64,000 nucleotides of DNA from JBBPZK01 sp965219175 (GCA_965219175.1 CBDCNI010000001.1:3038001-3102000), one strand, 5' to 3'; numbered from the stretch's first letter, positions 41,617 through 50,513 are shown. Translations and numbers: made by a program. Notes: generated by a model from the letters alone, not told the origin.

Positions 41617-42630
41617 TTACGGGTTGCGCCCCAATTTCTTGCGTAGCCAGAACTTGACGTCGCCGAGCTTCTTGAGAACTCTCCAGGATGTGGAGCCGTG
41701 GATATTCTCCATTTGTCGCTCCAGTTTAGACATCCGGGCTCTGAGACCTTTCATCCGGCGTCTTAGGCGTTTGATCTCCTCGGCTTGGGCCTCTTCCTCG
41801 GCTTGAGTCTTTAGCATCGCGGACTCGCCGACTTCTCGCACAATATCTCGTGCGCCTTCGATAACTTCGTCCCCGTCGTGCAACTCTTCCCACTGCCGGC
41901 TCAGGCGAGCCAAAATCCACGCTTCGGCGACACTGTCCTTATTTTTTTCCAAGAACGTCCTTTGCTCGTCGCTGAGGGCATTCTTTCTACGCTTTCCAGC
42001 CTCGAAAGAAGAGGACATAGATTCCCAAGTGTCGGCGATTCCATCGTCAAATTCCAGGTCCAAGAACCGCGAGATAAGCCGGGCGCAGTTTTTTTGCTCG
42101 TCGCCGAAAAAGTCGTGGTAGCTGACGATCAGGAGGTTCGAGGCCAGGCCGTATTCCAGGCAACCTTCCACGAACCTCCGCGTCTTCCTCATGGTAACGT
42201 TCCAGTTTTCTACTCCAACCTTAAAACCATCCTGTCCCTTGAGCCAAGCGCCACTAGGGTCTCTGGCGACTTCTTCATAAGACTCCGCGACTTCCTCAAT
42301 GGGACGATAAGTCACGATAAAGCGCGCTCCGGGGTTGTTCTTCAAGAGCAGGGCCATGTTCCTCGCATAGCCGGGGTTCTTGTCGCCGATCCACTTGAGC
42401 CCCCTCAGATCTTTCTCCTCGAAAAGCCCGGCGTCGACCCAGGCGGGCATGCTCGTCTCTCCTTTTCTATCCCCCAGTACCTTCTCCGGCCCGAAGAAGC
42501 TCGGCCGGATCTCCGGGATGACGAACTTGTACCGTTCTCTACACACCAGGATTTCCGGGTGCACGTTCAGGTAGTCGGTGAGCGCCGTTGTCCCACTCCT
42601 GCCGGGCCCGGTTATGAACAAGATATTCAC
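41617..42630 (-). CDS. Sulfotransferase with C-terminal coiled coil
   Basis: 337 residues. The PAPS P-loop FITGPGRSGTTALTDYL is at the N-terminus, with RFIVTYRPIEEVAESY as the 3'-phosphate-binding strand. After the catalytic domain (to about 260) comes a long basic coiled coil (EEEAQAEEIKRLRRRMKGLR) and a tail GSTSWRVLKKLGDVK. A related coiled-coil-plus-S-x-x-(W/Y)R tail ends the methyltransferase at 44607. It probably transfers sulfate to a sugar hydroxyl of the glycan. Convergent with the oxygenase gene. Confidence 0.9.
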   Translation of the reverse strand: MNILFITGPGRSGTTALTDYLNVHPEILVCRERYKFVIPEIRPSFFGPEKVLGDRKGETSMPAWVDAGLFEEKDLRGLKWIGDKNPGYARNMALLLKNNPGARFIVTYRPIEEVAESYEEVARDPSGAWLKGQDGFKVGVENWNVTMRKTRRFVEGCLEYGLASNLLIVSYHDFFGDEQKNCARLISRFLDLEFDDGIADTWESMSSSFEAGKRRKNALSDEQRTFLEKNKDSVAEAWILARLSRQWEELHDGDEVIEGARDIVREVGESAMLKTQAEEEAQAEEIKRLRRRMKGLRARMSKLERQMENIHGSTSWRVLKKLGDVKFWLRKKLGRNP

Positions 42631-42710
42631 AATCCACGCAGTGTAGCAGCGAGCCCCGCAAACCTGTGACAGGCTCGCTCTCTCCAGTCGTGGTCACGTC
42701 CAAGGGGAGG

Positions 42711-42815
42711 ATGTTCAATCAGGTCGGGACTAAGGCATCCCGGTACGAGGAGGGTATGGACCCCGACACTGAGGCCCGCCGCAAGCACTCGTTCTACGTG
42801 CAAGCCATCAAGTAG
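42711..42815 (+). pseudogene. Possible 3' remnant of a gene
   Basis: A frame ending TAG at 42815 has strongly coding-like third positions (mostly G or C) and reads sensible protein (GTKASRYEEGMDP, HSFYVQAIK), extending upstream without a stop to about 42650 but without a start. It overlaps the end of the leftward GT2 gene by 8 nt. It may be the tail of a gene lost by rearrangement. No family is recognised. Confidence 0.3.
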
Positions 42816-44610
42816 GCTTCCGGCGCCGGGGGATCAGGGCCTCCCAACGGGAACTCCGGGAGTCCGGCTCCCCGTCTCGTAGAACGCCGGGCCGCAGCGC
42901 GTCGGCCCGGAGGTTGTAGGAGCCGTCTGCCAGCGAGAAATTTGGGTTGTAGTAGGGGTCGTCATCCAGGACCTCTCCCCAACGCTCTCTCATGTAGCAG
43001 AACTCGCTGAGGGAGGGCGTTCGGGCATCCGGGCCGTGGTGGCGAAGTTCGGCGTAGGGAGTGTAGACGACCCGGTAGCCGAGCTCCCCGAGGCGGAGGC
43101 AGAGGTCGATGTCGTTGTAGGTATCCGGGAGGTTCTTTTGGTCGAAACCTCCGGCCTCCTCGAAGACCTCTTTTCGGATCATCATGCAGGCGCCGGAGAC
43201 CGCGCTGAAGTTCCTCGGCAGCAGCGTGGCGCCCAGGTATCCGGGGTAGTCAGCTGGATAGAGACGGTGGGCGTAGGCGGCGACGCCCGGACCATTCAGG
43301 TTGCCCGCGCCCAGGATCACACCCGCGTGGCACAGACGCCCATCAGGGTAACGGAGCCTGGCCCCGACGGCCCCGATCTCCAACCTTTGGCAGTGTTCCA
43401 GCATCGCCTCCATCCAGCCGCCGGAGATGACCTCTGTATCGTCGTCCAGGAAGAGCAGGTAGTCGCCCTCCGCGTGAGAGGCGGCCAGATTGACGGCCCC
43501 GGAGCGGTTCTCCGTGGACGGTATGACCCGGTACGGGAGCCCCGGATGCTCCAGCCGTGTGGTGTCCGTGCTGCTGGTGTCCGCGACCAGGATCTCGTAG
43601 TTACGATAGGTGGTCAGGGTCTCGATGCTCTTTATGCAATGTTTCAGGGAGGCGGGGTCGTTCCCCGTGGGGATGATGACGCTGATCTTCGGGGAGCCGG
43701 TTACCTCTAACTTCGCGCGGAAGACGCTGTGGTAGAACTCGTCCTCTACGGAGCCTTCGAGGCCCCTGCGGACGAGGGCTTCTTCGAGCGCGCGGCGGGT
43801 CCGTTCGTGGGTTTGGGGCTTGGCCTCTATATCTGCGGCGACCGAACCGGTGACGGCTTTCCAGTGGTAGAGGACTTTCGGGATGTGGAAGATTTTGTCC
43901 GTCTTCTCGGTGAAACGGAGAACCAGGTCGTAGTCCTGGGAGCCCTCGAAACCCTCCCGAAAGCCGCCGATCTCTTGCAGCAGGTTCCTCCGGTAGACGC
44001 TCAGATGGATGATGTAGTTGAGGGCCAGCAGCATCTCCGGTGACCAGTCCGGCTTGAAGCGCGGCCCGAACCTGTTGCCCGCCTCGTCCATCATGTCTTC
44101 GTCGGTGTAGATCAAGTCTGCTCCAGGATGCTCCTGCAATAACTTCACCACCTCGAACAGCGCATCCGGCGCAAGCTCGTCGTCGTGGTCGAGGAGCGCC
44201 ACGAACTCACCGCCCGCCATCGAGAGGGCCGCGTTCGACGCCCCGCAGATGCCCAGGTTCTTTCGACCGTGACTTACCTTTATCCGGGGGTCCAGCTTCT
44301 CGTAGCGGGAGAGCGTCTGTCGGACGTGCTCGCGGGTTGAGGCGTCGTCGCGGATGCACAGCTCCCAATTAGGGTAGACCTGACCCATTACCGAATCCAG
44401 CGCCCCTTCCAGCCAACCTTCGTCCGGGTTGTAGACGGGCAATACGACGCTCACGAGTGGCTTGTAGTCAAAGGCTTCGGCCTCGTGGCGCAGCCGCCGC
44501 AGGTCCGAGGGCCGGAGCCGGTTGTTGCGGACCCAGGCCGGATACTGCTCTTCGACGAAGGAACGGCGGAACCCCGGCGGCACTCCCGGACCTGACTCTC
44601 CGGGCGTCAT
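42808..44610 (-). CDS. Two-domain family 2 glycosyltransferase
   Basis: 600 residues from ATG 44610, which overlaps the methyltransferase stop. Two GT-A domains are seen: the first at about 50-300 (VSVVLPVYNPDEGWLEGAL, ALLDHDDELAPDALFEVV, IYTDEDMMDE), the second at about 300-560 (ISVIIPTGNDP, YLLFLDDDTEVISGGWMEAM, FDQKNLPDTYNDIDLCLRLG). The DHDDE and DDDTE motifs bind nucleotide sugar and metal. Bifunctional enzymes of this form build repeat backbones of O-antigens and wall polymers. It ends a leftward three-gene operon that begins with the TylF-type methyltransferase. Confidence 0.92.
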   Translation of the reverse strand: MTPGESGPGVPPGFRRSFVEEQYPAWVRNNRLRPSDLRRLRHEAEAFDYKPLVSVVLPVYNPDEGWLEGALDSVMGQVYPNWELCIRDDASTREHVRQTLSRYEKLDPRIKVSHGRKNLGICGASNAALSMAGGEFVALLDHDDELAPDALFEVVKLLQEHPGADLIYTDEDMMDEAGNRFGPRFKPDWSPEMLLALNYIIHLSVYRRNLLQEIGGFREGFEGSQDYDLVLRFTEKTDKIFHIPKVLYHWKAVTGSVAADIEAKPQTHERTRRALEEALVRRGLEGSVEDEFYHSVFRAKLEVTGSPKISVIIPTGNDPASLKHCIKSIETLTTYRNYEILVADTSSTDTTRLEHPGLPYRVIPSTENRSGAVNLAASHAEGDYLLFLDDDTEVISGGWMEAMLEHCQRLEIGAVGARLRYPDGRLCHAGVILGAGNLNGPGVAAYAHRLYPADYPGYLGATLLPRNFSAVSGACMMIRKEVFEEAGGFDQKNLPDTYNDIDLCLRLGELGYRVVYTPYAELRHHGPDARTPSLSEFCYMRERWGEVLDDDPYYNPNFSLADGSYNLRADALRPGVLRDGEPDSRSSRWEALIPRRRKPT

Positions 44611-45542
44611 CGGCCCCGGACGCGGCCCGCGAGGTCGTCCAGCCCGGCCCTCAGGCGGCGGTAGATACTTAGCAGCCGGTAGACGCGCGACCTTTCTATG
44701 TCGTCGAGCCGCCGTCGGAGGCGGGCGTTCTCGGCCTCGTGGGCGGCTACGGTCTCGTGGAAGGTCTTGACCTCGGTCTGCTGCATCTGCTGGATCTCCG
44801 CCTTCAATAGTTCCACGTCCTCCAGGGCGTCCTCGCGCTCGTCGAGCAGCCGCCGGTCGCGGTCCAGGATCAGGTAAGGTCTCTCGTTCACAGGAAGCTC
44901 GGTTCCACCGCACACGGCTAGAACCAGGTCCGTGTCCGGCGACCCGTCGCCAAACTCCATCTCCCCCGCCGCGAAAGGCACGCTCTCCACCGAAAGACCC
45001 GAGAGCCCGCCGGAGTCTTCGAAGACCACGGCCCCCGACACCGCGCCCTGCCGATAGGTTTCCACATGCTCGAAGTGTCGCCCGAGAAGCTCCCGGAACT
45101 CGGCGGTGTAGAGTCCCTGCGTTCGCCGGTTGGAGAAGGCTTGCCTGTCAGGCGCAGCCACTATGAGAGTGCCGTCCTCCTTGAGGACCCGTCGCGTCTC
45201 CGCCACGAGCGCCTCGGAGTCCTGGAGTTCTTCCATAGTTTCCAGGGCGACCACTACATCGAGGCTCGCTTCGGGGAAAGGTAGCTCCGGCAGGTCCGCT
45301 GCGGCGAGGGTCAGGTTCGGTGCGGGATCGGCTTCGCAGGCTCTTTCGAGGGCTTCAGGAGAAGAAAAGATGCAGGTTACGGATTCGGCGGTCGCGGCGA
45401 GGATATGGGCGCCGGTCCCTTCCGGGTCGAGGTCGGCCACAGACTTTCCCTCGACGTAGCGCCGGGCGAAGCCGTAGCCGGCCAGGCGGTTGTAGGCGTC
45501 CTCGGTGTTTCCGGGCGCCGGGCGGTCCGTGGGGCTCTTTAT
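44607..45542 (-). CDS. SAM methyltransferase with C-terminal coiled-coil tail
   Basis: The catalytic half has EDAYNRLAGYGFARRYVEGK, DLPELPFPEASLDVVVALE and RVLKEDGTLIVAAPDR, a class I methyltransferase acting on glycans. The second half is a coiled coil (HETVAAHEAENARLRRRLDD) followed by a tail ERSRVYRLLSIYRRLR. No ATG, GTG or TTG is well placed: the only canonical upstream start is a GTG at 45638, which overlaps the TylF gene by 100 nt. An ATA at 45542 overlaps the TylF stop and has GGAGG 8 nt upstream. The start is unresolved. In the middle of the operon. Confidence 0.85.
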   Translation of the reverse strand: MKSPTDRPAPGNTEDAYNRLAGYGFARRYVEGKSVADLDPEGTGAHILAATAESVTCIFSSPEALERACEADPAPNLTLAAADLPELPFPEASLDVVVALETMEELQDSEALVAETRRVLKEDGTLIVAAPDRQAFSNRRTQGLYTAEFRELLGRHFEHVETYRQGAVSGAVVFEDSGGLSGLSVESVPFAAGEMEFGDGSPDTDLVLAVCGGTELPVNERPYLILDRDRRLLDEREDALEDVELLKAEIQQMQQTEVKTFHETVAAHEAENARLRRRLDDIERSRVYRLLSIYRRLRAGLDDLAGRVRGR

Positions 45543-46345
45543 TGGTCGCGCCTCCAGTAGACTCCGTTCCAGTCTATGCGTTTGATCTCCTCTTTTATGC
45601 CGTGCTCGTCGCGGTAGTCGTGGACGGCTTTGCGGCACGCCTCGATGCCGCCGTAGTCGTCCACGATCAGGAACCCTCCGGGCGAGAGCTTCGGATAGAG
45701 ACTTACGAGGGCATCCATCGTCGACTCGTACATGTCTCCGTCAAGCCGGGCGACGGCGAGCTTCTGCACGGGCGCGTCAGGCAGGGTGTCCCGAAACCAG
45801 CCTTTGAGGAACTTCACCTGACCATCCAGCAGGCCGTAGCGCCGAAAGTTCTTCTTGACCTCTTCGAGAGATACCGAGAGCACCTCTTTGGTGTAGAGCT
45901 CGTCGCCCTCGTCCTCGGGGAACTTTTCAGTATTGGGGGGAGGTAGTCCCTCGAAGGAGTCGGCTACCCAGACCCGGCGGTCCTTTACGTCGTGGGCCTT
46001 CAGGATGGCGCGCATGAAGATAGTTGATCCACCGCGCCAAACTCCGGTCTCGATCAGGTCGCCCGGAATCCGGTCGGCTAACGCACGCTCCACACAGAAT
46101 TGCAGGTTGTCGATTCTCTTGCTGCCGATCATGGTTCGGGCGCTTGTAGGCTGGTCCAACCTGCGCAACTCTCCTTCCTCGGACAAACCTCCCATCAGGC
46201 TTCGCTTCATGAGATCCAGGTACAATGACGCTTCGTTCCCGGAAGCTCCCGGTACACCGCCACGCGTAACACCGACCTCTAAATCTATGAACGCCTTTAC
46301 CCCGCGCGCCACATCGAATACCGTACGGTTTTTGAACGTAGCCAA
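45539..46345 (-). CDS. TylF/MycF-type O-methyltransferase
   Basis: 268 residues from a TTG with GGAGGGCGGA just upstream. Motifs DLIETGVWRGGSTIFMRAI, VADSFEGLPPP, RLDGDMYEST and LIVDDYGG are typical of the macrocin O-methyltransferase family, which methylates sugar hydroxyls with SAM and Mg2+. Residues 1-29 form a module ending KAFIDLEVGVTRG that is shared, without gaps, with the GT4 at 46437 and the FkbM protein at 53666. It is the first gene of a leftward three-gene operon and divergent from the GT4 gene. Confidence 0.93.
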   Translation of the reverse strand: MATFKNRTVFDVARGVKAFIDLEVGVTRGGVPGASGNEASLYLDLMKRSLMGGLSEEGELRRLDQPTSARTMIGSKRIDNLQFCVERALADRIPGDLIETGVWRGGSTIFMRAILKAHDVKDRRVWVADSFEGLPPPNTEKFPEDEGDELYTKEVLSVSLEEVKKNFRRYGLLDGQVKFLKGWFRDTLPDAPVQKLAVARLDGDMYESTMDALVSLYPKLSPGGFLIVDDYGGIEACRKAVHDYRDEHGIKEEIKRIDWNGVYWRRDQ

Positions 46346-46394
46346 TCCGCCCTCCTGGCAACAGTCTAGCAGGGGCCGCGCCGGCCATCTTTGC

Positions 46395-46400
46395 TAGAAT
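46395..46400 (+). promoter_or_regulatory. -10 box for the rightward glycan operon
   Basis: TAGAAT lies 8 nt before the ATG of an eight-codon reading frame (46409-46435) and 36 nt before the TTG start of the GT4 gene. No -35 element is obvious. This is the shared control region of the divergent operons. Confidence 0.5.
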
Positions 46401-46408
46401 GGTAGGCT

Positions 46409-46435
46409 ATGTGTAAGCGGAACTTTCTCCCCTGA
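46409..46435 (+). CDS. Candidate eight-codon leader peptide
   Basis: ATG to TGA, ending one base before the TTG start of the GT4 gene, which itself lacks a ribosome site. Placed directly behind a -10 box, it might be translated leaderlessly and let ribosomes reinitiate at TTG 46437. Chance cannot be excluded. Confidence 0.3.
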   Translation: MCKRNFLP

Positions 46436-46436
46436 T

Positions 46437-47954
46437 TTGCCCGTCTTCCGTCACCGGTCGGTCCTGGATCTTACCAAGAGCCTTCGGGCTTTCTTGAGCC
46501 TGGACGCGGGCCTCACCCGCGGCGAAGTTTCTGACCCCGAACGAGAACTTCGCCACGCCCGAAACCGCATCGAACAGCAAGACCGCGAGCTAAAACAACT
46601 GCGCCCCAGCCAGCGCCCCGGCCAAAAACAACGGACTCCGGCTTGGACGGACTCGCCCACAACGGGAGACGGACTCCACGAACCGATGAAGATCCTCCAT
46701 GTCGCGCTGGACGATGGTGGAAGCGGGGCCGGGCGGGCGGCGTACAAGCTCCACGCCGGGCTGCGCCGCCTGGGGCATGAGTCGTCCATGTTCGTTGCCA
46801 AAAAGATCAGCGACGACCCGACGGTAAGGGCCTTCGAGCCGAAGGTGGATTCTCAGAGTCGTCAAGAGCGTCGGGCGAAGATCGAAGATGATTTCAAACG
46901 GTACACGGCCTCGCGTCCGCCGCATCTCATCGGGGACGGCTTTACCGACGACCGGAGCCCGAACGGGGCGGAACCGCTGGAGCACCTCCCTCCCCACGAC
47001 CTCGTAAACTTGCACTGGTTCGGCGGCTTCCTCGATAGTCAGTCGCTCTTCTCCACCGTGCCGGAGTCAGCACCCGTAGTCTGGACGCTGCACGACATGA
47101 ACGCCTTTACCGGCGGCTGTCACTACGACGACTACTGCGGGAAGTTCGCCGCCCGCTGCGGCGCGTGCCCCCAACTTGGCTCCGACGATAAAGAGGATCT
47201 CTCGCGGCAAGTCTGGACCCGCAAGAGCGAGGCCCTCGCAGCCGTGGGAGAGGGCCGGCTGCGACTCGTGGCCGTGAGCCACTGGATGGCGGAGAAGGCC
47301 CGCCGCAGCTCGCTGCTCGGCGACTTCCCCGTCACGAGCATCAACCCGAGCATAGACTCGCAGGTCTTCGCGCCCCGCGACCGCGCCGCCGCCCGCTCTG
47401 CCCTGGGCGTCCCCGAAGACGCCTCCGTTGTTCTCTTTATCGCGGACTCTTTGGTAACGCGGCGCAAGGGCTTCTCGCTGCTGGCCGAGGTCCTCGAAGA
47501 TCTCAAAGACGTGCCGCACCTCTTCTTGCTCTCCCTGGGACACCACGATCCAGGCATCGTCAAAGACGTGCCGCACCTGAACCTCGGGTACATCGAAGAC
47601 GACCTGGCGCTCTCGGGCGTGTACAGCGCCGCCGACGTGTTCGTCATGCCCTCGGTCCAGGAGGCTTTCGGCCAGACGGTGCTGGAGGCCATGTCCTGCG
47701 GGACGCCGGTCGTCGGCTTCGACCTGGGCGGCATCCCCGAAATGGTCCGGCCCGGCGTCACCGGAGAGCTGGTACCACCTGGGGATACGAAAGCCTTGGG
47801 CAACTCCATAAGAGGACTACTGGAGGACCCGGAGAAGCGGACGGAGTTCTCGGCCAACAGCCGCCGGGCCGCCGTCGAGGAGTTCGCCTCGGACATACAG
47901 GCCGGGCGATACGCGGAGGTCTACAGATCCATGCTCGGGGCCCGTGCCGGTTAG
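46437..47954 (+). CDS. Family 4 glycosyltransferase with N-terminal tag
   Basis: 505 residues from a TTG, a start supported by exact colinearity of residues 1-29 (ending RAFLSLDAGLTRG) with the TylF and FkbM proteins. A charged coiled stretch follows (ERELRHARNRIEQQDRELKQ). The GT-B domain begins near residue 84 (ILHVALDDGGSGAGRAAY), with WTLHDMNAFTGGCHYDDYC, then PSVQEAFGQTVLEAMSCGTP and GGIPEMVRPG as the donor-binding half. Probably a retaining transferase in the glycan backbone. It heads a seven-gene operon. Confidence 0.93.
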   Translation: MPVFRHRSVLDLTKSLRAFLSLDAGLTRGEVSDPERELRHARNRIEQQDRELKQLRPSQRPGQKQRTPAWTDSPTTGDGLHEPMKILHVALDDGGSGAGRAAYKLHAGLRRLGHESSMFVAKKISDDPTVRAFEPKVDSQSRQERRAKIEDDFKRYTASRPPHLIGDGFTDDRSPNGAEPLEHLPPHDLVNLHWFGGFLDSQSLFSTVPESAPVVWTLHDMNAFTGGCHYDDYCGKFAARCGACPQLGSDDKEDLSRQVWTRKSEALAAVGEGRLRLVAVSHWMAEKARRSSLLGDFPVTSINPSIDSQVFAPRDRAAARSALGVPEDASVVLFIADSLVTRRKGFSLLAEVLEDLKDVPHLFLLSLGHHDPGIVKDVPHLNLGYIEDDLALSGVYSAADVFVMPSVQEAFGQTVLEAMSCGTPVVGFDLGGIPEMVRPGVTGELVPPGDTKALGNSIRGLLEDPEKRTEFSANSRRAAVEEFASDIQAGRYAEVYRSMLGARAG

Positions 47955-48861
47955 CCAAAAACCCGGCGGCTACGCCCACCCCGCCTACGCGGCGGCGCTC
48001 TCCGAGTTCGGTGTCCCGCGCGCCCTCCCCAAAAGCGGCGGCCACGTTCTCATCCGCCGCATCCCGAAAACCCCCTACCATGATGCGATGGGACCCTACC
48101 CACTCTTCGCCTGCCGCGACTGGTCCCGGCTCCCCGAAGACCTGGAGACCATTGGGGAAGACCTGGTGAGCCTCGTGCTCGTCACCGACCCATTCGGGAA
48201 CCACGACGATAAACTCCTCGGCCGGTGCTTCGACGTGGTCCGGCCCTTCAAAGAACACTTCGTCACGGACCTCGGAGTACCGAGAGACGCCGCCGCCTCA
48301 AAACATCACCGTTACTACGCCCGAAAGGCTCTAGCAAAAATTCGGGTCGAAGAATGCGAGGAGCCAATGCGATTCCTCGACGAGTGGACGGTTCTCTACG
48401 CGAACCTGGCCGAAAGGAACGTGCTGGATGGGATACAAGCCTTCTCCAGGGAGTCCTTCGCGAAGCAACTGGAGGTTCCGGGGATGGTGATGTTCCGGGC
48501 CGTCGCCGGGGAGGAGACGGTTGGGATGCACCTGTGGTACGTCTCGGGGGAAGTGGCCTACAGTCACCTGTCGGCTTCTAGCGAACGCGGGTACGAGCTC
48601 ATGGCCGCCTACGCGCTGCACTGGTTCGCCCTGGGGCGTTTTGCTGGTAGACTCGCGTGGTTGGATCTCGGCGCCGGAGCCGGCATCGGGGAGGATTCCG
48701 GCGGCCTGAGCAGGTTCAAAAAAGGCTGGTCCACCGGGACCCGGACGGCGTACCTCTGCGGCCGGACCTTCGACCGCGAGAAGTACACGGAGCTTTCGCG
48801 TAAAAACAGCCTTACGGAGACCGGCTACTTCCCGGCCTACCGGGCGGGCGAGTTCGGGTAG
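47944..48861 (+). CDS. FemAB/GNAT-like acyltransferase
   Basis: 305 residues from a GTG overlapping the end of the GT4 gene by 11 nt. GNAT-like features in the second half: FLDEWTVLYANLAERNVLDG, MVMFRAVAGEETVGMHLWYV and YELMAAYALHWFALGRFAGR, then a GAGAGIGEDSGGLSRFKKGW segment as in BioF2/FemAB-type proteins. Such proteins acylate sugars or amino groups. It probably decorates a glycan precursor. Translational coupling supports function with the GT4. Confidence 0.8.
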   Translation: MPVSQKPGGYAHPAYAAALSEFGVPRALPKSGGHVLIRRIPKTPYHDAMGPYPLFACRDWSRLPEDLETIGEDLVSLVLVTDPFGNHDDKLLGRCFDVVRPFKEHFVTDLGVPRDAAASKHHRYYARKALAKIRVEECEEPMRFLDEWTVLYANLAERNVLDGIQAFSRESFAKQLEVPGMVMFRAVAGEETVGMHLWYVSGEVAYSHLSASSERGYELMAAYALHWFALGRFAGRLAWLDLGAGAGIGEDSGGLSRFKKGWSTGTRTAYLCGRTFDREKYTELSRKNSLTETGYFPAYRAGEFG

Positions 48862-48887
48862 AGGTATATCCTGGAGAGGAGGTGCAG

Positions 48888-49568
48888 ATGGCGAACGTCG
48901 TAGTCTTCGGAACGGGACAATGGGCGGACCTGGCCCACTTCTACCTCACCCACGACTCACCCCACGAAGTCGCAGCCTTCACCCTCGACCGCAACTACCT
49001 TCAAGAAGCGGAACATCGCGGGCTGCCCGTCGTCGCCTTCGACGAAGTAGAGGAGCAGTATCCGCCGGATGCCTACGAGATGTTTATTCCAATCAGCTTC
49101 AAGCGGATGAACCACCTGAGGGCCGAGAAGTTCGGGGCGGCGAAAGAGAAGGGTTATAGGCTCGTCAGCTACGTCAGCTCGAAGGCGACGACATGGCCCG
49201 GCTTCGAGTGTGGAGAAAACTGCTTTATCTTCGAGGACAACACCGTACAACCGTTCGTAGAGATCGGGGATGATGTGGTGCTGTGGAGCGGCAACCACAT
49301 CGGCCACCACACCGTCATAAAGGACCACGTCATGGTTACCTCGCACGTCGTCATCTCCGGGGCGTGTACGGTCGAGCCTTACTGTTTCTTCGGGGTCAAT
49401 TCCACCGTGCGGGACGAGACGGTCGTAGCGCGGGAGACGCTGGTCGGGGCTGGGGCGGTGATCCTGCGGGACACGAAGGAGTTCGAGATCTACAAGGCCG
49501 AGGGAACGAAGCCCTCCAAAGTCCGAAGCGACCGTCTGCGAAGCATCTCCCACAAGTCGGGGGGCTGA
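48888..49568 (+). CDS. NeuD-like left-handed beta-helix acyltransferase
   Basis: 226 residues from ATG 48888, with GAGGAGG 5 nt upstream. The N-terminal Rossmann-like part (NVVVFGTGQWADLAHFYL) is the NeuD/PglD nucleotide-sugar-binding domain, then hexapeptide repeats form the beta-helix (IFEDNTVQPFVEIGDDVVLW, HIGHHTVIKDHVMVTSHVVI). The catalytic His is likely in GNHIGHH. Family role: transfer of an acyl group to the amino group of a UDP- or dTDP-linked amino-deoxy sugar. It suits the aminotransferase at 50514. Confidence 0.88.
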   Translation: MANVVVFGTGQWADLAHFYLTHDSPHEVAAFTLDRNYLQEAEHRGLPVVAFDEVEEQYPPDAYEMFIPISFKRMNHLRAEKFGAAKEKGYRLVSYVSSKATTWPGFECGENCFIFEDNTVQPFVEIGDDVVLWSGNHIGHHTVIKDHVMVTSHVVISGACTVEPYCFFGVNSTVRDETVVARETLVGAGAVILRDTKEFEIYKAEGTKPSKVRSDRLRSISHKSGG

Positions 49569-49570
49569 GC

Positions 49571-50506
49571 GTGCCCTGGATCAAGAAAGGCCGCATCTTC
49601 ACCGTGGACAACAACCACGACTGGATGCTCCACCACGCGAGCCAGCCAATCGCCGACAAGGTGAGCGACGAGGTCTTGAGGATCTACTTCGGCCCCCGCG
49701 ACGCCGAAGAACGCACCCGCACCACGTTCATAGACGTCGAGACGGCGGACCCACAGAACGTCCTCTACGTCCACGACGAGCCGGTGCTCTCTTTAGGCAA
49801 GCTCGGCACCTTCGACGACTCCGGGGCGATGCCGTCGTGCATCGTCAACCACGAGGGCAAGAAGTACCTCTACTACAACGGCTGGAACCGGGGCGTTACG
49901 GTCCCGTACCGCAACTCGGTCGGGGTTGCGGTGAGCGAAGACGGCGGGCTGACCTTCGAGCGGGTCTTCGAGGGGCCGGTCGTTGACCGTACGAAGGACG
50001 AGCCGTACTTCTGCGCGACGCCGTTCGTGATGGTGGACGAAGGGTTGTGGAGGATGTGGTACGCCTCCGGGACCGGCTGGGTCGTGGTGGATGGTCATCC
50101 TGAGCCGCGGTACAAGATCAAATACGCCGAGTCCAAAGACGGCCTAACCTGGACCCGCGACAACACCACCTGCATCGAATACGGCTTCGAGGACGAGGCA
50201 AACGCCCGCCCGGCCGTAATAAAAGAAAACGGCCTGTACCGCATGTGGTACTGCTTCCGGGGGAGCTATGGCTACCGGACGGATGTGGATCAGAGCTACC
50301 GCATGGGCTACGCCGAGTCCGAAGATGGAATAGAGTGGGCGCGCAAGGACGAAGAAGCCGGCATCGCCCGCTCCGGGGACGGCTGGGACTCCGAAATGGT
50401 AGGCTACCCTAACGTCTACGAGCACGGAGGATGCAAGTACATGCTCTACAACGGCAACGGGTTCGGCCGTTCGGGTTTCGGTTACGCGGTACTGGAAGAG
50501 GGATAG
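49571..50506 (+). CDS. Glycosidase-fold (five-bladed beta-propeller, GH43-like) protein
   Basis: 311 residues from GTG 49571, preceded by GGGGGG. WIKKGRIFTVDNNHDWML begins the chain; repeated blade motifs are GKKYLYYNGWN, LWRMWYASGTGW, LYRMWYCFRGSYGYR and CKYMLYNGNGFGRSGFGYAV. DDSGAMPSC and DEPYFCATPFV hold candidate acidic residues. Such proteins occur in polysaccharide loci and may hydrolyse or rearrange sugar units, or be inactive. No signal peptide, so it acts in the cytoplasm, unlike ordinary secreted glycosidases. Confidence 0.82.
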   Translation: MPWIKKGRIFTVDNNHDWMLHHASQPIADKVSDEVLRIYFGPRDAEERTRTTFIDVETADPQNVLYVHDEPVLSLGKLGTFDDSGAMPSCIVNHEGKKYLYYNGWNRGVTVPYRNSVGVAVSEDGGLTFERVFEGPVVDRTKDEPYFCATPFVMVDEGLWRMWYASGTGWVVVDGHPEPRYKIKYAESKDGLTWTRDNTTCIEYGFEDEANARPAVIKENGLYRMWYCFRGSYGYRTDVDQSYRMGYAESEDGIEWARKDEEAGIARSGDGWDSEMVGYPNVYEHGGCKYMLYNGNGFGRSGFGYAVLEEG

Positions 50507-50513
50507 TAAAGTC

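Noticed and set aside
44611..44913. Longer N-terminus of the two-domain GT2
   Set aside because: The extra residues are Arg/Pro-rich and lie within the methyltransferase gene; ATG 44610 overlapping its stop is better.
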